Shown here: one piece after another, positions 35,417-44,591 of the stretch
How positions within the stretch are numbered: position 1 is the first letter of the stretch
Layout of the letters: every line of letters starts with the position of its first letter
Assembly (NCBI GenBank): GCA_050248715.1
Contig: JBFWRV010000003.1
Coordinates: 1 to 64,000, forward strand
Length of the DNA stretch: 64,000 bases
Source of the DNA: AWTP1-13 sp050248715
GTDB lineage: Bacteria; Pseudomonadota; Alphaproteobacteria; Rhizobiales; Hyphomicrobiaceae
Direction: 5' to 3'
Notes under the pieces: model-generated
Database searches by the model: none
The model's input: only the letters and a program-made list of their open reading frames with translations
What the model was told of the DNA's origin: nothing
Translations under genes and position numbers: made by a program

Positions 35417-36229
35417 ATGCCGGACCGGGTACTGGAAGGGCAAACGGCGCTCGTCACTGGTGCGGGCCGCGGACTGGGGCGCGCGTTCGCCGAGCGTCTG
35501 GCGTCTCTAGGCTGCAACATCGCGGTGCACGGCATGCGCGAGCATGGCCCATCCGAGTACGGAGGCCGCGAGACGCTGTCCGACGTCGCCCGGTCGATTG
35601 CCGAAGTGCATGGCGTGCGCACCGTGAAGGTCCTGGCCGACCTCACTCGGAGCGCGGACGTGGAGCGTGTGGTCGCGACGGCGTCGCGCGATCTCGGTGC
35701 GATCGACATTCTCGTCCACAACGCCGGAGGCGACATCGCCGCGGCCGGCGGCAAGCCCGATCCGAACGACGTCGTCCACATCAAGGAGGAGGACGTTCGC
35801 GCCGTGATCGACCGCAATCTGCTGAGCACCATCTTCGTGTGCCAGCAGGTGGCGCGCGCCATGATGCAGCGGCGTCGGGGCCGCATCATCACCATTACTT
35901 CCGTCGCGGCTTTCCGGGGCCGCACCAACGGATCGATCTATGCCACGGCCAAGGCTGCCGCCGTGCATTTCACGCGCTGCCTCGCCGACCAGATGCGGCC
36001 CTTCAACGTGACCGTCAATTCCATCGCCCCCGGCGATACGCGCACCGAGCGGTTTCTTGCGACCCGCGCCGTCGATCCGGCGCGGCTTGCCGAAGATGGG
36101 ACGCTCGATCGCATTGCCACGGTGGACGAGGTGGCGCGGGTGGTGGAATTCTTCGCTGGTCCACTTGGGGCTTTCGTGTCCGGCCAGGCGGTGCGGATCG
36201 ACGGCGCGGGGCAAGGCTGGCCCGCATAG
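35417..36229 (+). CDS. Short-chain dehydrogenase/reductase (SDR)
   Basis: Classical SDR of 270 residues. The cofactor motif is TGAGRGLGRAF, with NAGG at about residue 103, catalytic Ser in ITSVAAFRG and the Y-x-x-x-K in SIYATAKAA. The C-terminus VSGQAVRIDGAGQGW is typical. The acceptor is probably NAD(H) or NADP(H); the residue pattern after the second strand (VHGMREHG) does not settle which. Lying next to the sugar-acid cluster, divergent from tctC, it may oxidise a sugar to its lactone or reduce a keto acid. Confidence 0.9.
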   Translation: MPDRVLEGQTALVTGAGRGLGRAFAERLASLGCNIAVHGMREHGPSEYGGRETLSDVARSIAEVHGVRTVKVLADLTRSADVERVVATASRDLGAIDILVHNAGGDIAAAGGKPDPNDVVHIKEEDVRAVIDRNLLSTIFVCQQVARAMMQRRRGRIITITSVAAFRGRTNGSIYATAKAAAVHFTRCLADQMRPFNVTVNSIAPGDTRTERFLATRAVDPARLAEDGTLDRIATVDEVARVVEFFAGPLGAFVSGQAVRIDGAGQGWPA

Positions 36230-36309
36230 GACTGTCGCAGTTGCATTGATCGCTCGCCCTGTCCGGTCCAGGTCTGCGGACGGACGGCGCGAGCCGGGAG
36301 GGATCACCG

Positions 36310-38244
36310 ATGTCAGCTGACGCTCAGGGTCCCAAGCCCGCGACGCCCATCACCTGCGCACACAACCGCTCGGTCCTCGGCAGCCTCCCCTTCGGCGACC
36401 GGGCGGACTTCGAGGACGCGCGCCGTGGGTTCATCGGCACGCTGCCGAAGGTCGAGTTCCGCAATGCCGAAGGTCGCGTGATCTACAGCCTCGAGGACTA
36501 CGCCTTCCTCGCCGAGGAGCAAGCACCCGACACCGTCAATCCGAGCCTGTGGCGGCAGGCACGGCTCAACATGGCGAATGGGCTGTTCGAGGTCACGGAG
36601 CGCATCTACCAGATCCGCGGCTTCGACATCTCCAACATGACGATCATCGAAGGCAGCCGTGGCGTCATCATCATCGATCCGCTGATTTCTGCCGAGATCG
36701 CGCGCGCCGGCCTGGAGCTCTATTGGCAGCACCGCGGCCGCAAGCCGGTGACGGCCGTCATCTACAGCCACAGCCATGTCGATCACTTCGGCGGCGTGCG
36801 CGGCGTCGTCGACGAGGCCGATGTGAAGGCCGGCAATGTCATCATCCTCGCCCCCGACCGCTTCATGGAGGAGGTGACGAAGGAGAACGTGCTTGCGGGC
36901 TCGCCGATGATCCGCCGCGCCATGTTCCAGTTCGGCGGCCTGCTGCCCAAGGGGCCGCGGGGGCAGGTCGATGCCGGTCTCGGCAAGGTGACCTCGCGCG
37001 GCACCGTCACGCTGATCCCGCCGACGCAGGTCATCCGCGAGCCGATCGAGGCGCACACGATCGACGGCGTCGAGATCGTCTTCCAGCTCACGCCCGACAC
37101 CGAGGCGCCGGCCGAGATGCACATGTTCTATCCGGGCTTGCGCGCCCTGAACCTCGCCGAGAACGCTACCCACAATCTGCACAACATCTATCCGATCCGC
37201 GGCGCGCAGGTGCGCGATGCCAATGCCTGGGCCAAGTATCTCAACGAAGCGCGTGACCGGTTCGCCGCCAAGGCCGACGTGGTGTTCGCCCAGCATCACT
37301 GGCCGGTATGGGGCAACAGCCGCCTGCTCCACTATCTGGCCAAGCAGCGCGACGCCTACAAGTATCTGCACGACCAGACGCTGCGGCTCATGAACCACGG
37401 CCTCAAGGCGCCGGAGATCGCGGAACGGCTGGCCCTGCCGCGGTCGCTGGAGCGCGAGTGGCACGTACGCGGCTACTACGGCACCTTCAGCCACAACTCC
37501 AAGGCGATCTATCAGCGTTACCTCGGCTGGTACGACGCCAATCCGGCCAATCTCAATCCCCTGCCTCCGGCCGAGAGGGCGGCGAAGTACGTCGCCTACA
37601 TGGGCGGCGCTGCCGCCGCCATCGCCAGGGCGCGCGAGGACTTCGCCAGAGGCGAGTATCGCTGGGTCGCCGAGGCGATGAGCCAGGTAGTGTTCGCCGA
37701 GCCCGGCAACGCCGAGGCGCGCGCGCTCGGCGCCGATGCGCTGGAGCAGCTTGGCTACCAGTCGGAGTCGGCCACCTGGCGCAATGCCTACCTGCAGGGA
37801 GCCCGCGAGCTGCGGGGCGGCATGGGACTGGTGCCGGGTGCCCCGACGCGCGCCACGAGCGATATCGTGCGCGGGGTCTCGCTCGATCTCTTCTTCGACC
37901 TGCTGGGCATCCGTCTCGACGGCGAGAAGGCGGAGGGCAAGACCCTCCGCATCAACTGGCGGCTGTCCGACACCGGCGAGCGCCATGTCCTCACCCTGCA
38001 GAACTGCGCCCTTACCTACCTGGCCGATCGTCAGGCGTCCGAGGCCGACTGCACCGTGACGCTCGACCGCGCCACGCTCAACGGCATCATCCTGCGCGAG
38101 CTGCCATTGGCGGAGGCTATTGCCCAGGGCCGCATCACGATTGCTGGCGATGCCGGTAAGCTTGCCGAGCTTTTCGCCCTCCTCGACGACTTCTCCATAG
38201 GCTTTCCCGTCGTCGAGCCGCACCGGGCGGGCAGAGGCGCGTGA
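36310..38244 (+). CDS. Alkyl/aryl-sulfatase, metallo-beta-lactamase fold (SdsA/BDS1 type)
   Basis: A 644-residue type III sulfatase releasing sulfate from alkyl sulfates. The Zn-binding motif is YSHSHVDHFGG. FYPGLRALNLAENATHNLHN and VVFAQHHWPVWGNSRLLHYL supply later ligands, the alkyl-sulfatase dimerisation domain is at about 385-510 and an SCP2-like C-terminal domain is at about 520-640. Unlike SdsA1 there is no signal peptide at the N-terminus, so it is probably cytoplasmic. The start follows gggaggga by 8 bases and the gene lies 80 bases after the SDR gene. Confidence 0.92.
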   Translation: MSADAQGPKPATPITCAHNRSVLGSLPFGDRADFEDARRGFIGTLPKVEFRNAEGRVIYSLEDYAFLAEEQAPDTVNPSLWRQARLNMANGLFEVTERIYQIRGFDISNMTIIEGSRGVIIIDPLISAEIARAGLELYWQHRGRKPVTAVIYSHSHVDHFGGVRGVVDEADVKAGNVIILAPDRFMEEVTKENVLAGSPMIRRAMFQFGGLLPKGPRGQVDAGLGKVTSRGTVTLIPPTQVIREPIEAHTIDGVEIVFQLTPDTEAPAEMHMFYPGLRALNLAENATHNLHNIYPIRGAQVRDANAWAKYLNEARDRFAAKADVVFAQHHWPVWGNSRLLHYLAKQRDAYKYLHDQTLRLMNHGLKAPEIAERLALPRSLEREWHVRGYYGTFSHNSKAIYQRYLGWYDANPANLNPLPPAERAAKYVAYMGGAAAAIARAREDFARGEYRWVAEAMSQVVFAEPGNAEARALGADALEQLGYQSESATWRNAYLQGARELRGGMGLVPGAPTRATSDIVRGVSLDLFFDLLGIRLDGEKAEGKTLRINWRLSDTGERHVLTLQNCALTYLADRQASEADCTVTLDRATLNGIILRELPLAEAIAQGRITIAGDAGKLAELFALLDDFSIGFPVVEPHRAGRGA

Positions 38245-38387
38245 GACCTCTTGCGCTCGCGCCAAAGCTTGCGTCGATCTGCCCTCGCGCGTGAAGCGAA
38301 GCCGGCATTTGCAAGGTTGCCTTGGGGGCGCCATCCTTCTTATCAAGACATCGCGCCCATTGACGACCGGCGGCAACGGAACCACCC

Positions 38388-40211
38388 ATGACCGACGTGA
38401 CATTGACGCAAGTAGCGCTGTTCTTGGCAGCGGCCGTGGTGGCAGCCCCGCTGGCCAAGCTCCTGCGCATCGGCAACGTGCTGGGCTACCTGCTTGTCGG
38501 CGTCTTGATCGGCCCATTCGGCCTGGGTTTCGTCTACTCGGTCTACGAGGTGAGCTCGATCCTGCATTTCGCCGAGTTCGGCGTGGTGCTGCTGCTGTTC
38601 CTCATCGGCCTGGAGCTGCGGCCAAAGCGGTTGTGGGCGCTGAGGACCAGCATCTTCGGCGTGGGCGGGGCGCAGGTCGTCATCACGGCGCTTATCCTGG
38701 CCGCGATCGCGGCCGGCTTCGGCCTGGCCTGGCAAGCGGCGCTGTTTGCGGGTCTCGCCCTGTCGTTGTCGTCGACCGCGTTTGCCCTGCAGATGCTCGA
38801 GGAGAAGGGCGAGCTTGCGATGCGGCACGGTCGCCTGGCATTCGCCGTGCTGCTGTTCCAGGACCTTGCCGCCATCCCGCTCATCGCACTGACGCCCATG
38901 TTCGCCGTCGCGGCGGGGAGCAAGGCCCCCATGGAGCTCATCTCCGCGGTGAAGGCCATCGCCGTCATCCTGCTGGTGGTGATGGTCGGCCGCTATGTGC
39001 TCGACGGCGTCATCCGTATCGTCGCCCGCACGCGCGTGAAGGAAGCCATGACAGCCTGCGCGCTGCTGACCGTCGTCGGTGTGACCCTGGCGATGGAGAA
39101 GGCGGGGCTCTCCGCCTCGCTCGGCGCCTTCATCGCCGGCGTGCTCCTTGCCGACTCCGACTATCGCCACGAGATCCAGGCCGACATTGCGCCCTTCGAG
39201 GGCCTGCTGCTGGGCCTCTTCTTCACCGCCATCGGCATGTCGCTCAATCTCGGGTTGATCGCGGAGCGGCCGAACCTGATCATGGCTGTCGTCGTCGGCC
39301 TCCTCGCCGTCAAGGCGGGCGTGCTCTACGTGCTCGGGCGCCGCGCCGGGCTGGAGGCCGGGCCGTCACGCCGCCTGGCGCTGGCGATTGCCCAGGGCGG
39401 CGAGTTCGCCTTCGTGCTGTTCGCGTCCGGCGTGGAATTTGGCGTCCTCGACCAGAAGCTCGTCGACGTCCTCTCGGTTGCCGTGACGCTGTCGATGGCG
39501 GCGACGCCGCTGCTGCTGCTGCTGGACGAGATGCTGGCGCCCAAGGCGGAAATCGCGCGTGCCTTCGACGCGCTGCCGCAAAACGACGGCCATGTGGTGA
39601 TCGCAGGCTTCGGCCGCGTCGGCCAGATCGTCGGGCGGATTCTCGCCGCCAAGCAAATTCCCTTTACCGCCCTTGACGCCAATCCCGAGCACGTGGACGG
39701 CATGCGCAAGTTCGGGGCCCGCACATTCTACGGCGATGCCAGCCGGCCCGAGATCCTCGATGCCGCGCAGACGGACAAGGCGCGCGCCTTCGTGCTGGCG
39801 ATCGACAACGTCGAGGCGTCGCTGCGCACGGCGCAGATGGTCAAGCAGCGCTATCCGCACGTGCCCATCTACGCCCGCTCGCGCCATCGCCGGCACACGC
39901 ATCAGTTGATGGACCTGGGCGTCAAGATCATTCGCCGCGAGACGTTCTTGTCCTCGCTCGACCTGACGCGCGAGCTGCTGCGAGGCCTCGGGTTGTCCGA
40001 GCGCGATGTGCGCTTTGCCGTCGATACCTTCAGGGACGCGGACCGGCGCCGGCTCTATGAGGACTACAAATACTACACCGACATCGAGAAAATGCAGGAG
40101 CTGGCCAAGAGCCACACGCAGGAGCTGGAAGAACTGTTCGCGCAGGATGCCAAGGAGCAGGCGGCTCAACAGCAGCAGAAGAAGAAGCCGGGCGAGCGGA
40201 TAGCCTCGTAG
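38388..40211 (+). CDS. Monovalent cation:proton antiporter-2 family, KefB/KefC-like
   Basis: Potassium/proton antiporter of 607 residues. About residues 5-385 form the 12-13 TM CPA2 domain, with LLLFLIGLELRPKRLWAL and SLSSTAFALQMLEEKGELA as characteristic segments. Residues about 400-515 are a TrkA-N/RCK domain with the NAD-binding GFGRVGQ motif and FYGDASRPEILDAA. A Gln-rich tail ends the protein. Members effect K+ efflux under electrophile or alkaline stress. No KefF/KefG partner is adjacent. Confidence 0.93.
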   Translation: MTDVTLTQVALFLAAAVVAAPLAKLLRIGNVLGYLLVGVLIGPFGLGFVYSVYEVSSILHFAEFGVVLLLFLIGLELRPKRLWALRTSIFGVGGAQVVITALILAAIAAGFGLAWQAALFAGLALSLSSTAFALQMLEEKGELAMRHGRLAFAVLLFQDLAAIPLIALTPMFAVAAGSKAPMELISAVKAIAVILLVVMVGRYVLDGVIRIVARTRVKEAMTACALLTVVGVTLAMEKAGLSASLGAFIAGVLLADSDYRHEIQADIAPFEGLLLGLFFTAIGMSLNLGLIAERPNLIMAVVVGLLAVKAGVLYVLGRRAGLEAGPSRRLALAIAQGGEFAFVLFASGVEFGVLDQKLVDVLSVAVTLSMAATPLLLLLDEMLAPKAEIARAFDALPQNDGHVVIAGFGRVGQIVGRILAAKQIPFTALDANPEHVDGMRKFGARTFYGDASRPEILDAAQTDKARAFVLAIDNVEASLRTAQMVKQRYPHVPIYARSRHRRHTHQLMDLGVKIIRRETFLSSLDLTRELLRGLGLSERDVRFAVDTFRDADRRRLYEDYKYYTDIEKMQELAKSHTQELEELFAQDAKEQAAQQQQKKKPGERIAS

Positions 40212-40225
40212 CCGGTGGCGAGGCA

Positions 40226-40302
40226 TGGGTCAAGCGAAGCGGCGACCCAACGCGGTCTCGATTTCTCGCGAATGTTGGGTCGTCGCGAACGCTCGACCCA
40301 AC
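40226..40302. terminator. Double hairpin between convergent kef-like and exoR genes
   Basis: A first unit (GGGTC ... GACCC) is followed by a perfect 9-bp stem GTTGGGTCG / CGACCCAAC with an 11-base loop at 40274-40302. The unit sequence (tgggtcaagcgaagcgg) looks like a dispersed repeat used as a bidirectional terminator. Confidence 0.6.
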
Positions 40303-40321
40303 CTGCGGACCCGCGGGCGGT

Positions 40322-41335
40322 TCAGCGGCGGGGCTCGCCTGTAGTGCCGGCGTCACGCAGACCGAAGCTGGTGCTGCCGCGCATGGTGTCCGGACCAGGT
40401 CCAGGCGAGCCTGATGCCGGCCGGGCCGTCGTCGGTGACTGTGCATCCGAGCGATTGATGTCGAGCACCTCGCCGTCGCCGCAGGTGCGCTGCGGCTGGG
40501 ACTCGCGTTCGGCAAGCGTGGAATGATCGGCCGGCGCAGGGGGACGCGTGAACATCTTGCGCCACACCGCGACGATCCCGCTCGCCTGCTTGCGCGTGCC
40601 CGTCGAGGTGCCGCAGAAGATGTTCTGATAGACGTCCTCGATCCAGATGCGCTCGTGCAGCGGAGCGTTCTCGACCGCCATCGTGATCAGTGCCAGGGCG
40701 CGCCGCGGGTCCTTGGGGACGAAACGGCCGCGCCAGTAGAGGTCGGCGAGGAACGCCTGCGCTCCGGGGTGTCCTTCCTCGGTCAGTACCGAGAGGTAGT
40801 GAACGCCGCGTTTTGCGTCCTCGGGATCGGAGTGGGCGCCGACATAGATCTTCGCCAGCTCGAACTGCGCGTCCTTGTCGTTGAAGAACGTTGCGGCATG
40901 TTGCAGGTACTCGACCGCGCGGTCGGGGTCGGGGCGCAGGCCGATCTCCTTGAGGCCGTTGCGCAGGTACCCCGCGAGCGCGGTCAGCGCCTTGGCAACG
41001 AACGGCGCGCGCCGTCCGTCGTCGGGATCGGCGTCGACGTTCTCATCCGCCAGCTTGCGGAAAAGCTCATAGGCCTTGGCGTGGTTGGTGAGCGCGCTGG
41101 CGTTGTCGGAATAGATGCGGGCGAGATAGAACTCGGCGAAGAACCTGTTGATCTCCGCGCCCTTCTTGGCCGCCTCCTCCAACGCCGGAATGGCGATCTC
41201 GTAGTATCCCGCCTTGTAGGCGCCGAGACCCTGCTCGAACGCCGCCTGAGGAGATGCGTACTTCACGCTCGCAAACGCCGGTGTCGCGCAGACGACGACC
41301 GCCGCAGCCGCCAGCGCCCTTCTAAATGTCCGCAT
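40322..41335 (-). CDS. exoR: ExoR-like periplasmic Sel1-repeat protein
   Basis: A 337-residue protein with a signal peptide (MRTFRRALAAAAVVVCATPAFA) and Sel1/TPR-like repeats; LTALAGYLRNGLKEIGLRPD, DAQFELAKIYVGAHSDPEDA and GAQAFLADLYWRGRF match the ExoR proteins of Rhizobiales. In Sinorhizobium ExoR is a periplasmic repressor of the ExoS-ChvI two-component system, controlling exopolysaccharide and motility. The tail after about residue 275 is longer and more disordered than in Sinorhizobium. The chosen start overlaps the end of ilvD by 14 bases. Confidence 0.85.
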   Translation of the reverse strand: MRTFRRALAAAAVVVCATPAFASVKYASPQAAFEQGLGAYKAGYYEIAIPALEEAAKKGAEINRFFAEFYLARIYSDNASALTNHAKAYELFRKLADENVDADPDDGRRAPFVAKALTALAGYLRNGLKEIGLRPDPDRAVEYLQHAATFFNDKDAQFELAKIYVGAHSDPEDAKRGVHYLSVLTEEGHPGAQAFLADLYWRGRFVPKDPRRALALITMAVENAPLHERIWIEDVYQNIFCGTSTGTRKQASGIVAVWRKMFTRPPAPADHSTLAERESQPQRTCGDGEVLDINRSDAQSPTTARPASGSPGPGPDTMRGSTSFGLRDAGTTGEPRR

Positions 41336-43046
41336 AGCAAACAACTTCCGCTCTCCCGCCAGCATGCGTCACCGCGCCCTTGCGGGCCGGCCCCACTTGA
41401 TCCGCATATTTTCTCAGTGCACCGCTTTGATATGGATTCGCCGGTGCCTTCCAGGCCTTGCGCCGCGCCTCCAGCTCCGCCGCGCTCAGTTCGACGTCGA
41501 GTGTGCCCTTTTCGGCATCGATGGCGATGATGTCGCCGTCGCGAACGAGTGCGATCGGCCCGCCCACGCCTGCCTCCGGTCCGACATGGCCGATGCAGAA
41601 GCCGCGCGTTGCGCCGGAAAAACGGCCGTCCGTGATCAGAGCGACTTTCTCGCCAACGCCCTGGCCGTAAAGTGCCGCGGTGGTGGAAAGCATCTCGCGC
41701 ATGCCGGGGCCGCCCTTTGGGCCCTCGTAGCGGATCACGAGAATTTCGCCGTCCCTGTAGTTTCGGTTCTCGACTGCCTGGAAGCAGTCTTCCTCGCAAT
41801 CAAAGACGCGCGCTGGGCCGCGGAACTGGAGTCGGGACATGCCGGCAACCTTCACGATGGCGCCTTCCGGTGCCAACGAGCCTTGCAGCCCCACAACTCC
41901 GCCCGTTGGTGATATGGCCCTTGAAACGGGATAGACAACCTTTTGATCCGTATTGAACTTCACGTTCTCGAGATCCTGCTTGATGGTCTTGCCGGTCACC
42001 GTCAGGCAATCATCATGCAGATAGCCGCCATCGAGCAGGGCGCGCATGATCTGCGGCACGCCGCCGATATCGAACACGTCCTTGGCTACGTACTTCCCGC
42101 CAGGCTTGAGGTCGGCGATGTAGGGCGTCTTCTTGAAGATCGCCGCGACCTCCATCAGGTCGAAATCAATGCCGCACTCGTGCGCCATGGCCGGCAGGTG
42201 CAGGCCGGCGTTCGTCGAACCGCCCGTGGCCGCAACGATGGTGGCCGCGTTCTCGAAGGCCTTCCTGGTGCAGATGTCGCGCGGGCGGATGCCGTCGGCG
42301 ACAAGCCGCATCACGGCCTTGCCGCTTGCCGCCGCATACTCGTCGCGGCTCTCGTAGGGCGCCGGTGCGCCCGCCGATGCCGGCAGCGCCAAGCCGATCG
42401 CCTCGGACACCATCGCCATCGTATTGGCGGTGAACTGGCCGCCGCAGGCGCCGGCGCCCGGACAGGCGACGCACTCAAGCTCATGCAGGTCCGCGTCCGA
42501 CAGCTTACCCGCGGAGTGCTGGCCGACGCCCTCGAATACGTCGACGACAGTCACGTCCTTGCCATGGAACTTGCCGGGCAGGATCGTGCCGCCGTACATG
42601 AATACCGACGGCACGTTGAGGCGCAGCATCGCCATCATCACACCCGGCAGAGACTTATCGCATCCGGCCAGCCCGACCATGGCGTCGTAGCAGTGTCCGC
42701 GCATCGTCAGCTCGATCGAATCGGCGATCACCTCGCGCGACACGAGCGATGACTTCATGCCCTGGTGGCCCATGGCGATGCCGTCGGTAACGGTGATGGT
42801 GCAGAACTCGCGCGGCGTGCCGCCGGCTTCGTGCACGCCCTTCTTGGCCGACTGGGCCTGGCGCATGAGCGCGATGTTGCAGGGCGCGGCCTCGTTCCAG
42901 CACGACACGACGCCGACGAACGGCCGATGGATCTCCTCCTCCGTCAGCCCCATGGCGTAGTAATAGGAGCGGTGCGGCGCGCGCGACAGACCCTCCGTCA
43001 CGTGGCGGCTGGGAAGCTTGGACTTGTCGAACGTCCTTGCGTCCAT
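41322..43046 (-). CDS. ilvD: Dihydroxy-acid dehydratase
   Basis: Fe-S dehydratase of 574 residues in valine, leucine and isoleucine synthesis, converting 2,3-dihydroxy-3-methyl acids to 2-keto acids. The cluster cysteines are visible in VSCWNEAAPCN, GLAGCDKSLPG and CVACPGAGACGGQFTANTMA. The C-terminus has ALITDGRFSGATRGFCIGHV. Some homologues act on sugar acids, so a role with the sugar-acid cluster upstream cannot be excluded. Its 3' end overlaps the exoR start. Confidence 0.94.
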   Translation of the reverse strand: MDARTFDKSKLPSRHVTEGLSRAPHRSYYYAMGLTEEEIHRPFVGVVSCWNEAAPCNIALMRQAQSAKKGVHEAGGTPREFCTITVTDGIAMGHQGMKSSLVSREVIADSIELTMRGHCYDAMVGLAGCDKSLPGVMMAMLRLNVPSVFMYGGTILPGKFHGKDVTVVDVFEGVGQHSAGKLSDADLHELECVACPGAGACGGQFTANTMAMVSEAIGLALPASAGAPAPYESRDEYAAASGKAVMRLVADGIRPRDICTRKAFENAATIVAATGGSTNAGLHLPAMAHECGIDFDLMEVAAIFKKTPYIADLKPGGKYVAKDVFDIGGVPQIMRALLDGGYLHDDCLTVTGKTIKQDLENVKFNTDQKVVYPVSRAISPTGGVVGLQGSLAPEGAIVKVAGMSRLQFRGPARVFDCEEDCFQAVENRNYRDGEILVIRYEGPKGGPGMREMLSTTAALYGQGVGEKVALITDGRFSGATRGFCIGHVGPEAGVGGPIALVRDGDIIAIDAEKGTLDVELSAAELEARRKAWKAPANPYQSGALRKYADQVGPARKGAVTHAGGRAEVVCYADI

Positions 43047-43478
43047 CGTATTTTATGCTCCTCGCCGGCGTAGGACTGAGCGTCGTCCTGCACACCAGCA
43101 CGCGGTCCGGCCAAGGAACACTTGGTCCGGCAACAAAAACGCCTGCCGGGTCTGCCGCTCGGCAGGCCAAGCCTCGGAAAGCGCGCCAGAGTTGGGCGGG
43201 CGCCTTCCCCTTGAATGCGATCCGCAACCAATCTGGCCGGTGTTTGTGGCCCAACGGTGGCACGCGTACGCCATTTCGTGGCCGTCGGGCCACACCATGG
43301 TTAATCCTTCGCGAGGGATCTTCCGAGGGGGCGTATGTCCGGGAATGCTTGTTCCTTGAGAAACAGCGACTTTGCCTGGGGATCGATAGGGATGGGGACG
43401 GCAGGCGCGGTCCGCGTTTCTGGGCGCCGGCCGCCATGCTAAATTGTCGCGCCCTGCGCCGCCCTGCTCGAGGCCCGC
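43047..43478. other. Divergent intergenic region, no gene seen
   Basis: 432 bases between ilvD and the DUF898 gene, expected to hold both promoters. A GTGGCC / GGCCAC hairpin lies near 43280-43296. No riboswitch or leader peptide was recognised. Confidence 0.5.
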
Positions 43479-44591
43479 ATGTCCTTGGTCGACCAAGTCG
43501 CCACGTCGCCGCCCATAGCGACCGTTCCCCATATCAGCTGGGTGCACCCCCCCGGCGGCTTCGCTGGGCTCAGCATGCTGAACGGTGTATTGCGCATTCT
43601 TACGCTCGGCATCTATCACTTCTGGGGCAAGACCGAGGTGCGCCAGCGCATCTGGTCCGCCGTCCGCATCAATGGCGAGCCGTTGGAGTACCGGGGGACC
43701 GGGGGTGAACTGCTGCGCGGCTTTCTCATCGTCTTCCTCGTCATTCTGCTGCCGATGCTTCTGGCAAGCTTTGGCGCTTCGCTGCTGGGTCCGGCCGCCT
43801 ACGGCGCCTACTCGATCGCCTTCTGGGTTGTGCTGCTCCTGCTGTCCGGCATCGGCATCCACCGTGCCCGCCGCTATCGTCTTTCGCGCACGCGCTGGCG
43901 CGGCATCCGCGGCGGCTTGAGCGGAAGCTCGGCCGGGTTCGCCTGGATCTACCTGTGGACCATGGCGCTCATTCCCTTCACGCTCGGCTGGATCGTGCCC
44001 TGGCGCACCGTCCGCCTGCAGCGCGCGCTCCTCGAGGACACGCGGTTCGGCGACAAGGCCTTCACCTTCACGGCGACGTCCGGGCCGCTCTACAAGCGCT
44101 TCCTGGTGGTCTGGCTCGGGACCCTGCTGCTGGTCATTGCCACGGGCGCGGCCATCGTCGGCGTCTCTGCGCTCGGGCTGCGGCAGCCGCTGCCCGGAAC
44201 ACCCCAGGCCATGCCGACCGTGAAGCCGGAATATGTCGTCGGCATTGTCGCCGTCGTACTGGTAGCGCTGCTCGCCTTCGCCATGCTGCGTGCCTGGTAC
44301 AGCGCGCGGGTGCTCAACTACTTCGCGGCCGAGACGAAGCTGCAGGGGGCGGGCTTCACGCTCAACGCCACGGCCCCGAGCCTCGTCTGGCTCACGGCCA
44401 GCAACTACCTCATCCGCATCCTGTCGCTCGGCTTCCTGTCGGCAGTGACCGAGGCACGCTCGATGCGCTACATCGTCGACCGGCTCTCGTGCGAAGGCGC
44501 CATCGCCTGGCACGAGATCGGGCAGAACCCCGACGCATTGTTGAAGCGCGGCGAAGGGCTTGCGGAGGCTTTCAATGTCGATGCCTTCTGA
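43479..44591 (+). CDS. DUF898 (YjgN family) inner-membrane protein
   Basis: Polytopic membrane protein of 370 residues with about six TMs arranged as two repeats. Each repeat carries the DUF898 pattern: LNGVLRILTLGIYHFWGKTE with VRQRIWSAVRINGEPLEYRG, then TASNYLIRILSLGFLSAVTEARSM in the second. GIYHFWGKTEVR is the family hallmark. Function is unknown; family members are often encoded next to M48 metalloproteases, as here, where the next gene starts inside its last 17 bases. Confidence 0.9.
   Translation: MSLVDQVATSPPIATVPHISWVHPPGGFAGLSMLNGVLRILTLGIYHFWGKTEVRQRIWSAVRINGEPLEYRGTGGELLRGFLIVFLVILLPMLLASFGASLLGPAAYGAYSIAFWVVLLLLSGIGIHRARRYRLSRTRWRGIRGGLSGSSAGFAWIYLWTMALIPFTLGWIVPWRTVRLQRALLEDTRFGDKAFTFTATSGPLYKRFLVVWLGTLLLVIATGAAIVGVSALGLRQPLPGTPQAMPTVKPEYVVGIVAVVLVALLAFAMLRAWYSARVLNYFAAETKLQGAGFTLNATAPSLVWLTASNYLIRILSLGFLSAVTEARSMRYIVDRLSCEGAIAWHEIGQNPDALLKRGEGLAEAFNVDAF

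Noticed and set aside
36313..38517. 734-codon frame antisense to the alkyl-sulfatase gene
   Set aside because: The sense strand encodes complete sulfatase motifs; the antisense frame has no domain and follows codon-position bias.
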